A stretch of DNA of 64,000 nt from Phycisphaera sp. (GTDB taxonomy: Bacteria > Planctomycetota > Phycisphaerae > Phycisphaerales > UBA1924), in assembly GCA_020639255.1 (NCBI GenBank), contig JACKGZ010000003.1, forward strand, positions 370,468 through 434,467, in the 5' to 3' direction. The notes beneath the pieces are model-generated. The model was not told the DNA's origin. It did not search any database and was given only the letters and a program-made list of their open reading frames with translations. Below are positions 1 to 9,506 of this stretch, piece by piece. How positions within the stretch are numbered: position 1 is the stretch's first letter; each line of letters begins with the position of its first letter. The translations under genes were made by a program, and so were the position numbers.

Positions 1-1989
1 CTGGGCCGTGTACTCGCTCTTGAGGCGGGCGACATCCACATTGCTCGGGCACTCGCGTTTGCACCCCTTGCAACTCAGGCACAGGTCCAGCGTCTCGACT
101 GTTTCGGCGTCGTTCCAGTCGAGCGCCTGCCCCGTCGCCTGGCCCGAGAGCGCGATCCGTAGCGCGTTGGCCCGCCCGCGTGTCGCGTGGCGTTCGTCCT
201 TGAGAGCCATGTACGACGGGCACATCGTGCCGCCGACCTGCTTGCGGCAGACACCCGCGCCGTTGCAGAGCTCGACGGCGTGCCCAAGCCCACCCTGATC
301 ATCGAACGTGTAGAACGTCTCAACGTCTGGGATCGAGACCTGCTCGCCTTTGGGCTCGGTGCGCGTGTGTTTGGCGATCGACGGGATAGGGCCGGGCTCG
401 ACGATGTTTCCCGGGTTGAGCAGGTTCTCGGGATCGAACAGGGCCTTGACCGCGCGGAAGGCGTCCATAAGTTCGGGCCCGAAGTGCCTTTCGAGCAAGG
501 GTCCGCGGGCTTTGCCGTCGCCGTGCTCGCCCGACATCACGCCGCCGAGCCTCCCGGCGAGGTCTGCCGCTTCCTTGGCGATCTCGATCATCGCCTTCTT
601 GTCCGAGTCGTCGCGTAGATCGAGCAGCGGCCGGACGTGCAGCACCCCCACCGAGGCGTGCGCATAGAACGCCGCCCGGGTGCCGAAACGCTCGATGATC
701 TTGCGCAACTCGCGCACGAACTCACCGAGATGTTCGACGGGGACGACGTTGTCTTCGATAAACCCCAAGGGCTTGCGGCGCCCGGGGATCGAATGCAAGA
801 GCGGCTCGCCCGCCTGCCTGAGCCGAAGTGCGCAGGCGATCGTCTCGGGCGTCGTGTAGAGCTCCGTGCTCGCACCGGGTACGGATGATCTAACCTCTGC
901 GTGCTTCTCTTCGAACACCGAAGCGTCGCTCGCCTCGAACTCGACGTACAGCACAGCCATCAGTTCGCCCGATTTCGGCCTCGGCAGGTACTCCAACGCG
1001 GCTCGGTGCTCGAGGTTCGCAAGTGCCGTCTGCACGATCATGTCGTCGAGCAGCTCGACCGCGCTCGGCGCGAGCTTGAGCAGGCTCGGCACGCACTCGA
1101 TCGCCTCATCCAGACTCGAGAACGACAGCACGCACAGCCCCCGGTGCCTGGGGATCGGGTGGAGCAGGAGCTTGGCTGAGAGCGTCAGCGCGAGCGTGCC
1201 CTCCGAGCCGCAGAGCAGCTTGGCGAGGTTGACCGATCGCAGCGGATCGCCCGATTGCATCTGCGCAAGAAGCATGTCGAGCCCATAGCCCGCGTTTCGC
1301 CGGAGCGTCTTGGGGAATCGCTCCCGGATGAGCCGCTCGTGCCGGCGTACGACGTCGACGACACCATCGGTCAGACGCCTGGCGACCGGGTCGTTGAGCG
1401 CCGCGCCCTCTTCGAAGCGGACCCGCGTGCCACCCGCGAGCAGCGCATCGACCGCGATCACGTTCTCCGAGGTCCGCCCGTACTTCACCGACCGCGTGCC
1501 GGCCGCGTTGTTCCCGATGCACCCGCCCACCGTCGCCTGACGGACCGTGGCGGGATCGGGTGCGAAGAACAGCCCCGTCTCGGCGAGCGCCCGGTTGAGA
1601 ACGTCGATCGTGATCCCCGCGTCGGCGGTGCACGCCCGCTTCTCCGCGGCGATCTCACGGATCGTGTCGCAGCAGGCCGAGAGGTCGAGCACCACGGCCT
1701 CGCTCGTGCACTGCCCCGCCAGACTCGTCCCGCCGCCACGCGGGAGAACCGGGATGCCGTGACCAGCACAGTATGCCAGTGCCCGCTGAGCGTCCTCGAT
1801 CGAGTCGGGCACCACCACCCCCAGCGGCTCGACCTGGTAGATCGATGCGTCCGTCGCGTAGAGCTGGCGATCGTGCCTGCCAAACCGGACCCGCCCCGAA
1901 ACCGCACTAGCCAGTCCCTCAGCGATGTCGCGCCGCCGTATTCGGAGCGATTCGTACTGATCGGGCGTAAACGCGGGGAGGCTTGCCAT
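1..1989 (-). CDS. FAD-linked oxidase with C-terminal 4Fe-4S domain (partial, runs off the window)
   Basis: The start codon ATG is at 1989 and the reading frame is open to base 1, so at least 663 codons are present and the C-terminus is missing. The N-terminal part (about residues 40-150) has the PCMH-type FAD-binding signature LPRGGGTSLAGQ. At the truncated end there is a ferredoxin-like cluster motif, CLSCKGCKRECPSNVDV. This order (FAD-binding, FAD-oxidase C domain, Fe-S) is that of large GlcD/D-lactate or YdiJ-type 2-hydroxyacid dehydrogenases, which oxidise a D-2-hydroxyacid and pass electrons to the respiratory chain or a soluble acceptor. The substrate cannot be told from the sequence. 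The gene is divergent from the DUF4139-like gene with about 100 bases between them. Confidence 0.85.
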   Translation of the reverse strand, partial: MASLPAFTPDQYESLRIRRRDIAEGLASAVSGRVRFGRHDRQLYATDASIYQVEPLGVVVPDSIEDAQRALAYCAGHGIPVLPRGGGTSLAGQCTSEAVVLDLSACCDTIREIAAEKRACTADAGITIDVLNRALAETGLFFAPDPATVRQATVGGCIGNNAAGTRSVKYGRTSENVIAVDALLAGGTRVRFEEGAALNDPVARRLTDGVVDVVRRHERLIRERFPKTLRRNAGYGLDMLLAQMQSGDPLRSVNLAKLLCGSEGTLALTLSAKLLLHPIPRHRGLCVLSFSSLDEAIECVPSLLKLAPSAVELLDDMIVQTALANLEHRAALEYLPRPKSGELMAVLYVEFEASDASVFEEKHAEVRSSVPGASTELYTTPETIACALRLRQAGEPLLHSIPGRRKPLGFIEDNVVPVEHLGEFVRELRKIIERFGTRAAFYAHASVGVLHVRPLLDLRDDSDKKAMIEIAKEAADLAGRLGGVMSGEHGDGKARGPLLERHFGPELMDAFRAVKALFDPENLLNPGNIVEPGPIPSIAKHTRTEPKGEQVSIPDVETFYTFDDQGGLGHAVELCNGAGVCRKQVGGTMCPSYMALKDERHATRGRANALRIALSGQATGQALDWNDAETVETLDLCLSCKGCKRECPSNVDVARLKSEYTAQ

Positions 1990-2090
1990 GGCTCTATCGA
2001 TCGTATCGGCCAGCCGAAAGTGCCGACATGCGAACCGATCCTGCCGATGATGAGTCCAAGAGCACATCGAACCCAGACAAGGAGTCCGTC

Positions 2091-4163
2091 ATGCGCCTTC
2101 GAACCGCCTCGATCGTCCTCGCCGTCGGCCTCGCCATGCCCGCTCTCGCTCAGGATGACCAGGACGCGCAGCTCCCAGTCACGGCCGTCACGCTCTACCG
2201 CTCGGGTGTGGGCTCATTCGAACGCTCGGGCACCGTCTCGGGCGACGCCTCCATCAGCCTCTCCTTCGACGCCGACCAGATCAACGACATCCTCAAGTCA
2301 CTCGTCGTGCTCGACCTCGACGGCGGGCGTGTCGGGGGCGTCAGCTACTCGTCTGATGAGCCGATCGGCCGGAGGCTGCAGGCGCTCGGACTCGGCAGCG
2401 CCAATCAGCTCACGCTCGGCGTTCTGCTCGGCGAGTTCCAGGGCGCCCGCATCGCGCTCACCACGACCGACAGCGAACTCGAAGGACGTATTCTCGGTGT
2501 TGAAGCGTACGAAGTCGTCGCGGAGGACCAGTACACCACGCGTCGGCGGCTCAGCGTGATGACAGCTGAGGGGCTCATCAGCGTCGAAGAGGCCGACATC
2601 CGGCGCGTGCGTCTGCTCGATCCATCGCTCCAGTCCGACCTCAACGAACTCCTCGAAGCTCTCGGCACCCAGCGCACGGCACAATCCCGTTCGATCGAGA
2701 TCGATCTCAAGGGCAACGGTCAACGCGAAATCCTCGCGGCCTACGTCCAGGAAACCCCGATCTGGAAAACAAGCTACCGCCTCGTCCTGCCCGAGAAAGC
2801 CGGCGACAAGCTGCACATCGAGGGCTGGGCCATCGTCGAAAACACGACCGACCACGACTGGCACGAGATCGAACTCTCGCTCGTGGCGGGTCAGCCCGTG
2901 GGCTTCCAGATGGACCTCGCCGAGCCGCTCTATATCTCGAGGCCCACTCTTCCGGTGCCCGTGGAGATCGCCGCGGCGCCGAAGACATTTGAGCGAGGTG
3001 TTGCAGGTAGAGGAGGGGGCCAATCGCCTTTCGATGGCAATCAGGATGATCAAGAAATCGAAAAATCACTTCGAGATGCAAGAACGCGAGCATTGTATCT
3101 CACCGGTGATGCACCCGCAGCGGCCGAGCCAGATTTGTCAGTGCGCAGATATGCATATATCGATAAAATGGAATCTACTACTGCCGCTCTCGCCTCGGGC
3201 GGCGAAGAGGGCGAGGTCTTCTTCTTCAAGCTCGACAACCCGGTCACAGTCGGCAAGCGCGAATCCGCGATGCTGCCCATCATCACGGGCGACATCGAGG
3301 GCCGCCGTGTGAGCATCTTCTCGCCGTCCACACAGGGCGAGCACCCCTACCGCGGCGTCGAAGTCACCAACTCCACCAAGCTCAAGCTCATGCCGGGCCC
3401 GCTGTCGGTCTTCGACGGCTCCGTCTTCGCGGGCGACGCCCAGATCGGGCACGTCGGACAGGGTGAGCGCCGCATGCTCGCCTATGCCGTCGACCTCGAC
3501 GTCGATGCCAACCGAACTACGAGCCAGAGCCACACCGTCCGCAAGCTGCGGATCCTCGACGGCACGGTCATTCAGACCACGACCGTTCAGAACGAGTACG
3601 CCGTCGAACTGACCAACCACGACCAGAGCCGCGAACGTCTCGTGGTTGTTGAGACGCCCCGCTACCAGAATTGGGATCTCAAGTCCGAAGCCAAACCTTA
3701 CGAGACGACCGACGACCTCTACCGCTTCGAGGTCAAGCTCGACTCGGGCAAGTCCAAGAAGCTCTCGGTGTCGCAGGAACAGGTGCAGGACTCGCGTATG
3801 GCCCTGACCTCGATCACACTCGAGACACTGCTCGTGTACCAGCGTCAGGGTGCCGCGTCGCAGGGGGTTATCGATGCCTTCAAGGGCTACGCCGACCGTA
3901 AGGGCAAGGTCGAGGACATCCAGAAGCTGCTCAACGAAAACGACGCAGAGACGAGACGCATCGCCGACGATCAGCAGCGGATCAGGAACCTGCTCCAGGC
4001 GATCAACCGTCAGGACGCGCTCTACGCACGATACATGCGCCAGCTTGAAGAGCACGAAAACGGGCTGGATGAGTTGCGCACGAACCGCCGCAAGCTCGCG
4101 ACCGACCTCACACAAGCGCAGGACGCGCTCGACCTGTATGTCAGGACGCTGCGTGTCGACTGA
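2091..4163 (+). CDS. Secreted DUF4139-like protein
   Basis: About 690 residues. I chose the ATG at 2091 because AAGGAG lies just upstream and the protein then begins with a clean signal peptide (MRLRTASIVLAVGLAMPALA). An in-frame start at 1983 would add 36 residues before it. The N-terminal domain opens with VTAVTLYRSGVGSFERSG, typical of DUF4139/MuiA-like proteins whose function is unknown. The C-terminal 120 residues are strongly charged and heptad-like, probably a coiled coil. The segment encoded at about 2985-3190 (residues about 298-366) has lower GC and different codon use (AAA, GAA, TAT, ATA, TTG) from the flanks and looks like an inserted or rapidly changing linker. The family call is from sequence feel only. 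Confidence 0.7.
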   Translation: MRLRTASIVLAVGLAMPALAQDDQDAQLPVTAVTLYRSGVGSFERSGTVSGDASISLSFDADQINDILKSLVVLDLDGGRVGGVSYSSDEPIGRRLQALGLGSANQLTLGVLLGEFQGARIALTTTDSELEGRILGVEAYEVVAEDQYTTRRRLSVMTAEGLISVEEADIRRVRLLDPSLQSDLNELLEALGTQRTAQSRSIEIDLKGNGQREILAAYVQETPIWKTSYRLVLPEKAGDKLHIEGWAIVENTTDHDWHEIELSLVAGQPVGFQMDLAEPLYISRPTLPVPVEIAAAPKTFERGVAGRGGGQSPFDGNQDDQEIEKSLRDARTRALYLTGDAPAAAEPDLSVRRYAYIDKMESTTAALASGGEEGEVFFFKLDNPVTVGKRESAMLPIITGDIEGRRVSIFSPSTQGEHPYRGVEVTNSTKLKLMPGPLSVFDGSVFAGDAQIGHVGQGERRMLAYAVDLDVDANRTTSQSHTVRKLRILDGTVIQTTTVQNEYAVELTNHDQSRERLVVVETPRYQNWDLKSEAKPYETTDDLYRFEVKLDSGKSKKLSVSQEQVQDSRMALTSITLETLLVYQRQGAASQGVIDAFKGYADRKGKVEDIQKLLNENDAETRRIADDQQRIRNLLQAINRQDALYARYMRQLEEHENGLDELRTNRRKLATDLTQAQDALDLYVRTLRVD

Positions 4164-4178
4164 TGCCTGTGAACCGAA

Positions 4179-5165
4179 TCAGTCGCCGCCGCCCTGGCCG
4201 TTCGGACGATCTTCGATATCCCAGGGTGTGGCATTAATGTTCCCGGCTGAACTCACCTCAATGTTGTACCACGGGCGCAGGTAGTTATTCACGCCACGAT
4301 CCGGCAACTTCCGATTCCCGGACGCACCAGTATCCGTTTCATTGACAAAGATGTTGTCACGGATCTTCTTATCGTTTGTCGTTGAAACCAACCCTGTTCG
4401 ATCGGGATCGGGCCTTGCTGAAAACTCTACAGACCCATCCGCATACCCGATATTGCCGCCCCAGGATTTCAACGGATCATAGAACTCGAGCGTGTTCGAC
4501 TTATCACCTGTCACAAAGCCTGCCGGGCGAAGAATCCAGTTGTCATTTGTGTCAAGTGAAAAGATCGATCCACGGTTGCTGAACACGGCCGTCGATGCGT
4601 CCGCGTCGCTCCGCCAGAGCCCGCGTCGCGCGCCGAACGGCGGCAGGTTCGCGTACGAGTTGTTGCCCTTGGCCGAGGCGCGTCCCCGGCCCGTGCCCGT
4701 CAAACCTCCCGCGTTCTCGAGTGTGACGCCCGCGAGCCCGGGATCCCACGCCGCGAACTCGGGCTTCTCGGCTTGTGTGGGCTCTTTTTTCTGGTAGCCC
4801 GCGTATACCTCGACCTGATCGTTCGTCTCGACGGGGCTGACCAGGTCTTCCGTCGAGATCGCGTCCTCCCACACCAGCAGGCTCATGATGTTGCCCGTGT
4901 TGTCCTTCTCCTGAGGATTGTCGGTCTTGACGGTCGAGTTGGAGATGTCGATCTGACTCGGGATCGGGTATGAGCCCTCGTTGTTGCCGGCCTGGATGTT
5001 GGCCCCCTGCCCGATCGAGCGGATCTGCGCCGAGTCCTTCGCACGTCGGGCCGTGTCACGGGCCTTGCCGAGCGTCGGGACGAGGATCCCGATCAGGAGC
5101 GCGATGATCGCGATGACCACCAGGAGTTCAACGAGCGAAAAAGCACGGCCAAGTTTGCCTGACAT
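4179..5165 (-). CDS. Prepilin-type N-terminal cleavage/methylation protein (H-X9-DG-like family)
   Basis: 328 residues. The ATG at 5165 is preceded by GGGGAG eight bases upstream; an upstream in-frame ATG at 5198 lacks such support. The N-terminus MSGKLGRAFSLVELLVV is a type III (prepilin) signal: a short basic leader, cleavage before Phe, Glu at mature position 5, then a hydrophobic helix. Position -1 is Ala rather than the usual Gly. Near the C-terminus NIGYADGSVEF resembles the H-X9-DG motif of the large planctomycete prepilin-like family. These proteins are thought to be secreted pseudopilin-like surface proteins; their role is unknown. It is a neighbour and probable paralogue of the next leftward gene at 5291-6331 and converges with the DUF4139-like gene, stop to stop, with 15 bases between. 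Confidence 0.85.
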   Translation of the reverse strand: MSGKLGRAFSLVELLVVIAIIALLIGILVPTLGKARDTARRAKDSAQIRSIGQGANIQAGNNEGSYPIPSQIDISNSTVKTDNPQEKDNTGNIMSLLVWEDAISTEDLVSPVETNDQVEVYAGYQKKEPTQAEKPEFAAWDPGLAGVTLENAGGLTGTGRGRASAKGNNSYANLPPFGARRGLWRSDADASTAVFSNRGSIFSLDTNDNWILRPAGFVTGDKSNTLEFYDPLKSWGGNIGYADGSVEFSARPDPDRTGLVSTTNDKKIRDNIFVNETDTGASGNRKLPDRGVNNYLRPWYNIEVSSAGNINATPWDIEDRPNGQGGGD

Positions 5166-5234
5166 GGTCGATCTCCCCGAAAGGTGCCCGATCAGCATAC
5201 GCGAGCCCCGGGTCTCCTGTTGCCCAAAGAAGAA

Positions 5235-5258
5235 GGCCCCGGGTCGAAACCCGGGGCC
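5235..5258 (-). terminator. Rho-independent terminator after the second prepilin-like gene
   Basis: A perfect 10-bp GC-rich stem (5235-5244 with 5249-5258) has a four-base loop. Read leftwards it is followed by the T-rich run TTCTTCTTT. It lies between the two prepilin-like genes and should end transcripts of the gene at 5291-6331, so the two genes are probably not one simple operon. Confidence 0.75.
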
Positions 5259-5290
5259 CTTTGCGATTTCAGAGACTCAGCAGGTCCGAA

Positions 5291-6331
5291 TCAGTCCTGC
5301 CAGGCGGTCGCACCGGTGATGACACCGTTGTTGTTCGCGTTGACAACGCCGATGATCTTCAGGAAGGCGTTGCGCTGGTCGAGGTCACCCGAGTTCGCGG
5401 ACGAGTTCGAAGTCAGAGTGAGCGAGCCGTCGCTGGTGCTGGGCGAGGACGTGCTGGCGGGCTCGCCGGTGTCGTCACGCTCGGAGACGAAGAGGTTGTC
5501 GTTGCGAGTGAAGGGCTCGGCGCTGCCGTCGTTGATGGAGAGGGTGATGTTCTCCGGATCGGGGCGTTGCTCGAACGAGACGTGGTTGTCGTTGTAGCCG
5601 ATGTTGCCTTCCCAGGTGGTCTTGCCGCCGTGGATGAGCAGGGTGTTCGAGCCGAGGCCGAACGGATCGGAGTTGTTGGAGCCGGTGAGCTGCCAGACGA
5701 GATCCTCGCCGGTCGAGCCGTTGGCGGCCTGCCACATCGGGCCACGGTTGCCAATGACGGCTTCCGAAGCCTTGAAAGTGCTGCCCCACTGGCCGAGACG
5801 GCGGAGGTAAGGCGGGGTGTGAGCGTACGACATGTTGCCGGTACCGGTGGCGGTGCCGGTGATGCCCATGCCCTCAGCCATGAGCGGGGTGCCACGGAAC
5901 TTGGGATCCCAGAGAGCACGGTCCTTGTCGACGGCCCCCTCCGGCTCCTCGACCTCGTAGTCCTCGTAGACGACGATCGTCGCGGCGTTCTGCTCAGCGG
6001 GGCTGACCATGAGCTCGGCGGTAACGAAGCCCTCGCCGATGAGCGGCGAGAAGATGTGGCCGGTGATGTCCTTCTGGGCGGCGTTGGTCGCCATGACGGT
6101 GGCACCAGCGCGGTCGAGCTTGCTGGGGAGCATGTAGGCTTCGTCGTTGTTGCCAGCCCAGGTGACCATACCTTGCTGGATACCACGGACCTGGGTGGCG
6201 TCACGGAGCTGACGGGCCGAGGCGCGGGCCTTGCCGAGCGCCGGCAGCAGGATGCCGATCAGCAGCGCGATGATGGCGATAACCACCAAGAGCTCGATCA
6301 GCGTGAATGCACGATTCATGCGGGTTTTCAT
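5291..6331 (-). CDS. Prepilin-type N-terminal cleavage/methylation protein (H-X9-DG-like family)
   Basis: 346 residues from the ATG at 6331, which has GGAG nine bases upstream; the ATG at 6319 (MNRAFTLIELLVV) is an alternative. The prepilin leader MKTRMNRA is followed by FTLIELLVVIAIIALLIG, with Glu at mature position 5 and Ala at -1. Towards the C-terminus NIGYNDNHVSFEQRPDPE matches the position of NIGYADGSVEF in the neighbour, and both proteins share the KARxxAR/QLRDxxQ-type helix after the membrane segment, so they are paralogues. Expected to be processed by a prepilin peptidase that is not encoded in this window. Role unknown. Confidence 0.85.
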   Translation of the reverse strand: MKTRMNRAFTLIELLVVIAIIALLIGILLPALGKARASARQLRDATQVRGIQQGMVTWAGNNDEAYMLPSKLDRAGATVMATNAAQKDITGHIFSPLIGEGFVTAELMVSPAEQNAATIVVYEDYEVEEPEGAVDKDRALWDPKFRGTPLMAEGMGITGTATGTGNMSYAHTPPYLRRLGQWGSTFKASEAVIGNRGPMWQAANGSTGEDLVWQLTGSNNSDPFGLGSNTLLIHGGKTTWEGNIGYNDNHVSFEQRPDPENITLSINDGSAEPFTRNDNLFVSERDDTGEPASTSSPSTSDGSLTLTSNSSANSGDLDQRNAFLKIIGVVNANNNGVITGATAWQD

Positions 6332-6730
6332 TGTCCAATACTCCAAACAGTGGCTGCACATAGCAGCCCGACAATTCTGGCTGAGACCCAACAGGGCACA
6401 GCCGCTCGAACAGTGAACGGGACACCGCCCGTCACACCCGCGCCCGCGAGACATTGCAAACACTGCAACCCCTCACGCGGGATTTTCGAGTTGTCGGTGG
6501 AGAACTGGGACCAATTGACTGGTCATCATCGGCGGAACTCCGCCACAATGAGGGCATCGAAAATCGTCCGATCAGCCCCAATCCTGCACCCGCTCTGAAC
6601 GTTCAGCGAGCGATCTACTGTCCGCTGCCTCCACTCGCGTGGTTGCAGCTTCCGACACAGTTTAGGATGGTCCCGATATTCTCGCAACCCCCCAGACCCC
6701 CAACACCCCATAAACGAGGGAATATACCCG
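6332..6730. other. Intergenic region between divergent genes
   Basis: This 399-base stretch separates the leftward prepilin-like gene from rightward ridA. I see no convincing ORF, RNA or repeat in it. It must hold the two divergent promoters. The stretch just before ridA is C-rich and ends in GAGGGA, a usable ribosome binding site seven bases or so upstream of the ATG at 6731. Confidence 0.5.
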
Positions 6731-7225
6731 ATGCCACCCGCCCAGATCCACACCCGTGCCCATGTCGACACCGTCCTAGCCGAGCACGGCTTGAGCCTGC
6801 CCACGCCCTCGAAGCCTGTGGCCGCCTATGTCCCGACACGGCGGGTTGGCAACGTGGTCTACGTCTCGGGTCAGATCCCGGTGGTTGATGGCAAGCTCAT
6901 CGCCGAGGGGCTCGTCCCCACCCATGTCGCCGAGGAAGAGGCTCAGCGTTGCGCCCGGCGTTGCATCCTGAATGGGCTGGCCGCCGTATTCGCCGGGATC
7001 GGTGAAGACGAGGGGATTGTCCAGATCATTCGACTCGGATGCTTCGTGGCCTGCACACCGGACTTCACGATGCACCCGAAGGTCGCAAACGGCGCGAGCG
7101 AATTGCTCGTCATGGTTCTTGGCGATGAGGGGCGCCACGCCAGGGCTGCGGTCGGGTGCCCGAGCCTGCCGCTCAACGCGCCGGTCGAAATCGAACTGAT
7201 TGTCGAAGTGGGGAAAGCCGGCTAG
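6731..7225 (+). CDS. RidA family protein (YjgF/YER057c/UK114)
   Basis: 164 residues. The pattern VGNVVYVSGQIPVVDGKL, followed by a helix ending EEEAQRCARRCILNGLAA and a C-terminal strand VEIELIVEV, is that of the RidA family. Members hydrolyse reactive enamine/imine intermediates released by PLP enzymes, or have related deaminase roles. The protein is about 30 residues longer than classic RidA and belongs to the longer (about 150-160 residue) subgroup with an N-terminal helix carrying LAEHGLSLPTP. The catalytic Arg of RidA is not clearly present: the region reads ARAAVGCPSLPLNAPVEIE, with Cys at the usual position of other subgroups. Converges with the transaldolase-family gene 13 bases away. 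Confidence 0.85.
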   Translation: MPPAQIHTRAHVDTVLAEHGLSLPTPSKPVAAYVPTRRVGNVVYVSGQIPVVDGKLIAEGLVPTHVAEEEAQRCARRCILNGLAAVFAGIGEDEGIVQIIRLGCFVACTPDFTMHPKVANGASELLVMVLGDEGRHARAAVGCPSLPLNAPVEIELIVEVGKAG

Positions 7226-7238
7226 CCCAGTTCACGAC

Positions 7239-7883
7239 TCAGCCGAAAGCCTTGTTGTAGTCCTCGAGGAATTTCTTCAGACCAACGTCGGTCAGCGGGT
7301 GCTTGAGGAGCTGGCGGATCACACTCATCGGCACGGTCGCGACATCGGCACCGGCAAGGGCACACTGAACCATGTGCAGCGGATGACGGATTGACGCTGC
7401 GAGTATCTTCGTCTCAAAGCCGTAGTTGTCGTATATCGTGCGGATCTGAGCGATCAGGTCCATGCCGTCCTGGCTGATATCGTCGAGGCGTCCGATGAAC
7501 GGGCTCACGAGAAACGCACCGGCCTTGGCGACGAGCATCGCCTGCATCGGCTGGAAACAGAGCGTCATATTGGTGCGCAGACCCTCGTCGCTCAGTGTCT
7601 TGCATGCCTTCAGACCGTCGATCGTGCTCGGGAGTTTGACGACGATGTTGCCCGCAATCTTGGCGTGCTCACGCCCTTCGGCGACCATCGCCTTGTGCTC
7701 GGTCGCGATCACTTCGGCAGACACAGGACCCGACACAACCTCGCAGATCTCAGCCAGCCGCTTGGCGTAGTCGACCCCCTCTTTCGCGATGAGCGAGGGG
7801 TTGGTCGTCACCCCATCGAGCACGCCCAGATCGTTGGCTTCGCGAATCTCGTCTACGTTGGCGGTGTCGATATACAGTTCCAC
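7239..7883 (-). CDS. Transaldolase / fructose-6-phosphate aldolase family enzyme
   Basis: 214 residues, the size of the small FSA/TalC-type transaldolases. The start is GTG at 7883, fixed by AGGAG seven bases upstream. The opening LYIDTANVDEIREAND and DGVTTNPSLIAKEG are hallmark class I aldolase-barrel motifs of this family. GNIVVKLPST holds the Schiff-base lysine, and the closing VGLKKFLEDY is also typical. The enzyme would transfer or cleave a dihydroxyacetone unit in the non-oxidative pentose phosphate pathway or in sugar breakdown. Transaldolase and fructose-6-phosphate aldolase activity cannot be separated by eye. Cytoplasmic. Confidence 0.93.
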   Translation of the reverse strand: MELYIDTANVDEIREANDLGVLDGVTTNPSLIAKEGVDYAKRLAEICEVVSGPVSAEVIATEHKAMVAEGREHAKIAGNIVVKLPSTIDGLKACKTLSDEGLRTNMTLCFQPMQAMLVAKAGAFLVSPFIGRLDDISQDGMDLIAQIRTIYDNYGFETKILAASIRHPLHMVQCALAGADVATVPMSVIRQLLKHPLTDVGLKKFLEDYNKAFG

Positions 7884-7937
7884 AGCTTATCTCCTGGTGG
7901 TTCCCTTTTTTACCGACTGGCACTGAATCATCGGACT

Positions 7938-9416
7938 TTAGCCTTCCTCAGCGGGCAGAAGTTGCCGTAGATCCTTGCGAAGGATCTTGCCGACCGGGTT
8001 CCGCGGCAGCGCCTCCACGACGTGGATCTCACGCGGGCACTTGTACCCTGCCAGCCGATCCCTGCACCAGACCCTCAGCTCATCGGACTCGATCGAAACG
8101 CCCTCTTTGGGCTCGACAAACCCGACGATCACCTCTCCCCGAACGTCGTCCCGCACGCCGATCACACCCGACGCACACACCGCGGGGTGTTGGTTCAAGA
8201 TCTCTTCGACCTCGCGTGGGAAGACGTTCTCGCCCCCCACGATGATCATTTCCTTGAGTCGTCCGGTGATGAAGAGATAGCCTTCCTCGTCGATGCGTGC
8301 GATGTCTCCGGTGCGCATGTAGCCCTGATCATCGATCGCTTTCCGGGTGTCCTCTTCGCGGTGGTAATAGCCCGACATGAGGTTCGGGCCTCGCAGCCGG
8401 AGTTCGCCTTCGTGGTTGGGAGGGAGCTCTCGTTCGGTCGCCGGATCGACGATGCGCTGTTCCATCCACATCAGCGGCTTGCCCACCGAGTGTCGCCTGC
8501 GAGAATCCGGCACGCTTACGTTCGTCGCGGGAGCGAGCTCGGTCATCCCGAACCCCTCGCAGATCTCGATGTTGAATTTTTCGCGGAACCGTTCGAACGT
8601 CGCATCGGGCAACGGCTCGGCGCCAGAAACCATCAGACGCATCGAAGCAAAGTCTTCGGGTTTGCCGCCTTTGGCGTTGACGAGCGCGCCGTACATCGAT
8701 GGGATGCCGATAAAGACCGTCGCCTTGTGCTCGCGTGCGAGCGCAAAGATTTTGCCCGGGTTGAACCGTGCCGTGTAGACCACCTTCGCCCCGATGGTCA
8801 GCGGTGTCAGCGTGAGCTGTGTCATCCCGAAGCAATGGAACTGCGGGAGCACTCCGAGGAAGACCTCATTCGCCGTCGCCCGCATGCCGCGTGCGCCCTG
8901 CAGAACGTTGGCAACGAGATTGCCGTGCGTCAGCATGACGCCCTTTGGTTTGCCCGTGGTCCCGCTGGTGTAGATGAGCGTCGCCAGTTGGTCGTTGCTC
9001 GTGACCGCCGGCCACCGGAGTTCGGGGACAGCCCTGAAATCGATGTCCTCGATCAGGGAAAGGCTTCTCACAACCGGAGTTCGCCCGATGGCTTCGAGGA
9101 GCGGGCCCGCCGTAAGGACATAGTCCGTCCCGCAGTGGTCGATGACGTAATCGAGTTCCTCTGGCTTGAGGAGGTAATTCAGGGGGACAACCGTGCGTCC
9201 GAGCATCCAGGTCGCCAGTGCGGCGATCGGAAAGGCCGCGCTGGTCGGGAGCATGAGCCCGACCTTCTCCGTGCTGCACCGACGCTCGATCTCGGACGCG
9301 ACATGAAATGCGGCGATCAGGATCTCGGCTCCGGTGTAGGACCGACGATCGTCGACCACCATGGGTCGCCGGGCGTTCCGAAGGAGTGACCGGATGATCG
9401 GCCAGTGCACGCTCAT
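7938..9416 (-). CDS. Class I AMP-forming acyl-CoA ligase
   Basis: 492 residues from the ATG at 9416 (MSVHWPIIRSLLRN). The frame stays open upstream to 10037 but that part is antisense to the SPOR lipoprotein gene and has no homologous look. Adenylation motifs are in order: the P-loop-like LIYTSGTTGKPKGVMLTHGN, then CEGFGMTELAP, then YMRTGDIARIDEEGYLFITG, then the hinge GRLKEMIIVGGENVFPREVE, and finally NPVGKILRKDLR with the catalytic lysine. All key residues are present. Such enzymes activate a carboxylic acid (often a fatty acid) to the acyl-AMP and then the CoA thioester; chain length is not predictable here. Divergent from the lipoprotein gene on its right. Confidence 0.92.
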   Translation of the reverse strand: MSVHWPIIRSLLRNARRPMVVDDRRSYTGAEILIAAFHVASEIERRCSTEKVGLMLPTSAAFPIAALATWMLGRTVVPLNYLLKPEELDYVIDHCGTDYVLTAGPLLEAIGRTPVVRSLSLIEDIDFRAVPELRWPAVTSNDQLATLIYTSGTTGKPKGVMLTHGNLVANVLQGARGMRATANEVFLGVLPQFHCFGMTQLTLTPLTIGAKVVYTARFNPGKIFALAREHKATVFIGIPSMYGALVNAKGGKPEDFASMRLMVSGAEPLPDATFERFREKFNIEICEGFGMTELAPATNVSVPDSRRRHSVGKPLMWMEQRIVDPATERELPPNHEGELRLRGPNLMSGYYHREEDTRKAIDDQGYMRTGDIARIDEEGYLFITGRLKEMIIVGGENVFPREVEEILNQHPAVCASGVIGVRDDVRGEVIVGFVEPKEGVSIESDELRVWCRDRLAGYKCPREIHVVEALPRNPVGKILRKDLRQLLPAEEG

Positions 9417-9506
9417 GAAGGCTCCCCGAGCCGCCCGGCCGGACTCGGCGCGAGGCGATAGACTGAAGATTGTTGGCGCGTTCGTTGTGGATCCGATGTG
9501 GAGAGC

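Noticed and set aside
3138..4115. Leftward frame of 325 codons
   Set aside because: It is antisense to the DUF4139-like gene, which has a signal peptide, a ribosome binding site and a coherent sequence.
5261..6598. Rightward frame of 445 codons across the second prepilin-like gene
   Set aside because: Antisense to a gene with a clear prepilin signal and terminator; low-complexity Gly/Val/Asp text.
8022..9389. Rightward frame of 455 codons
   Set aside because: Antisense shadow of the acyl-CoA ligase; text has no domain features.
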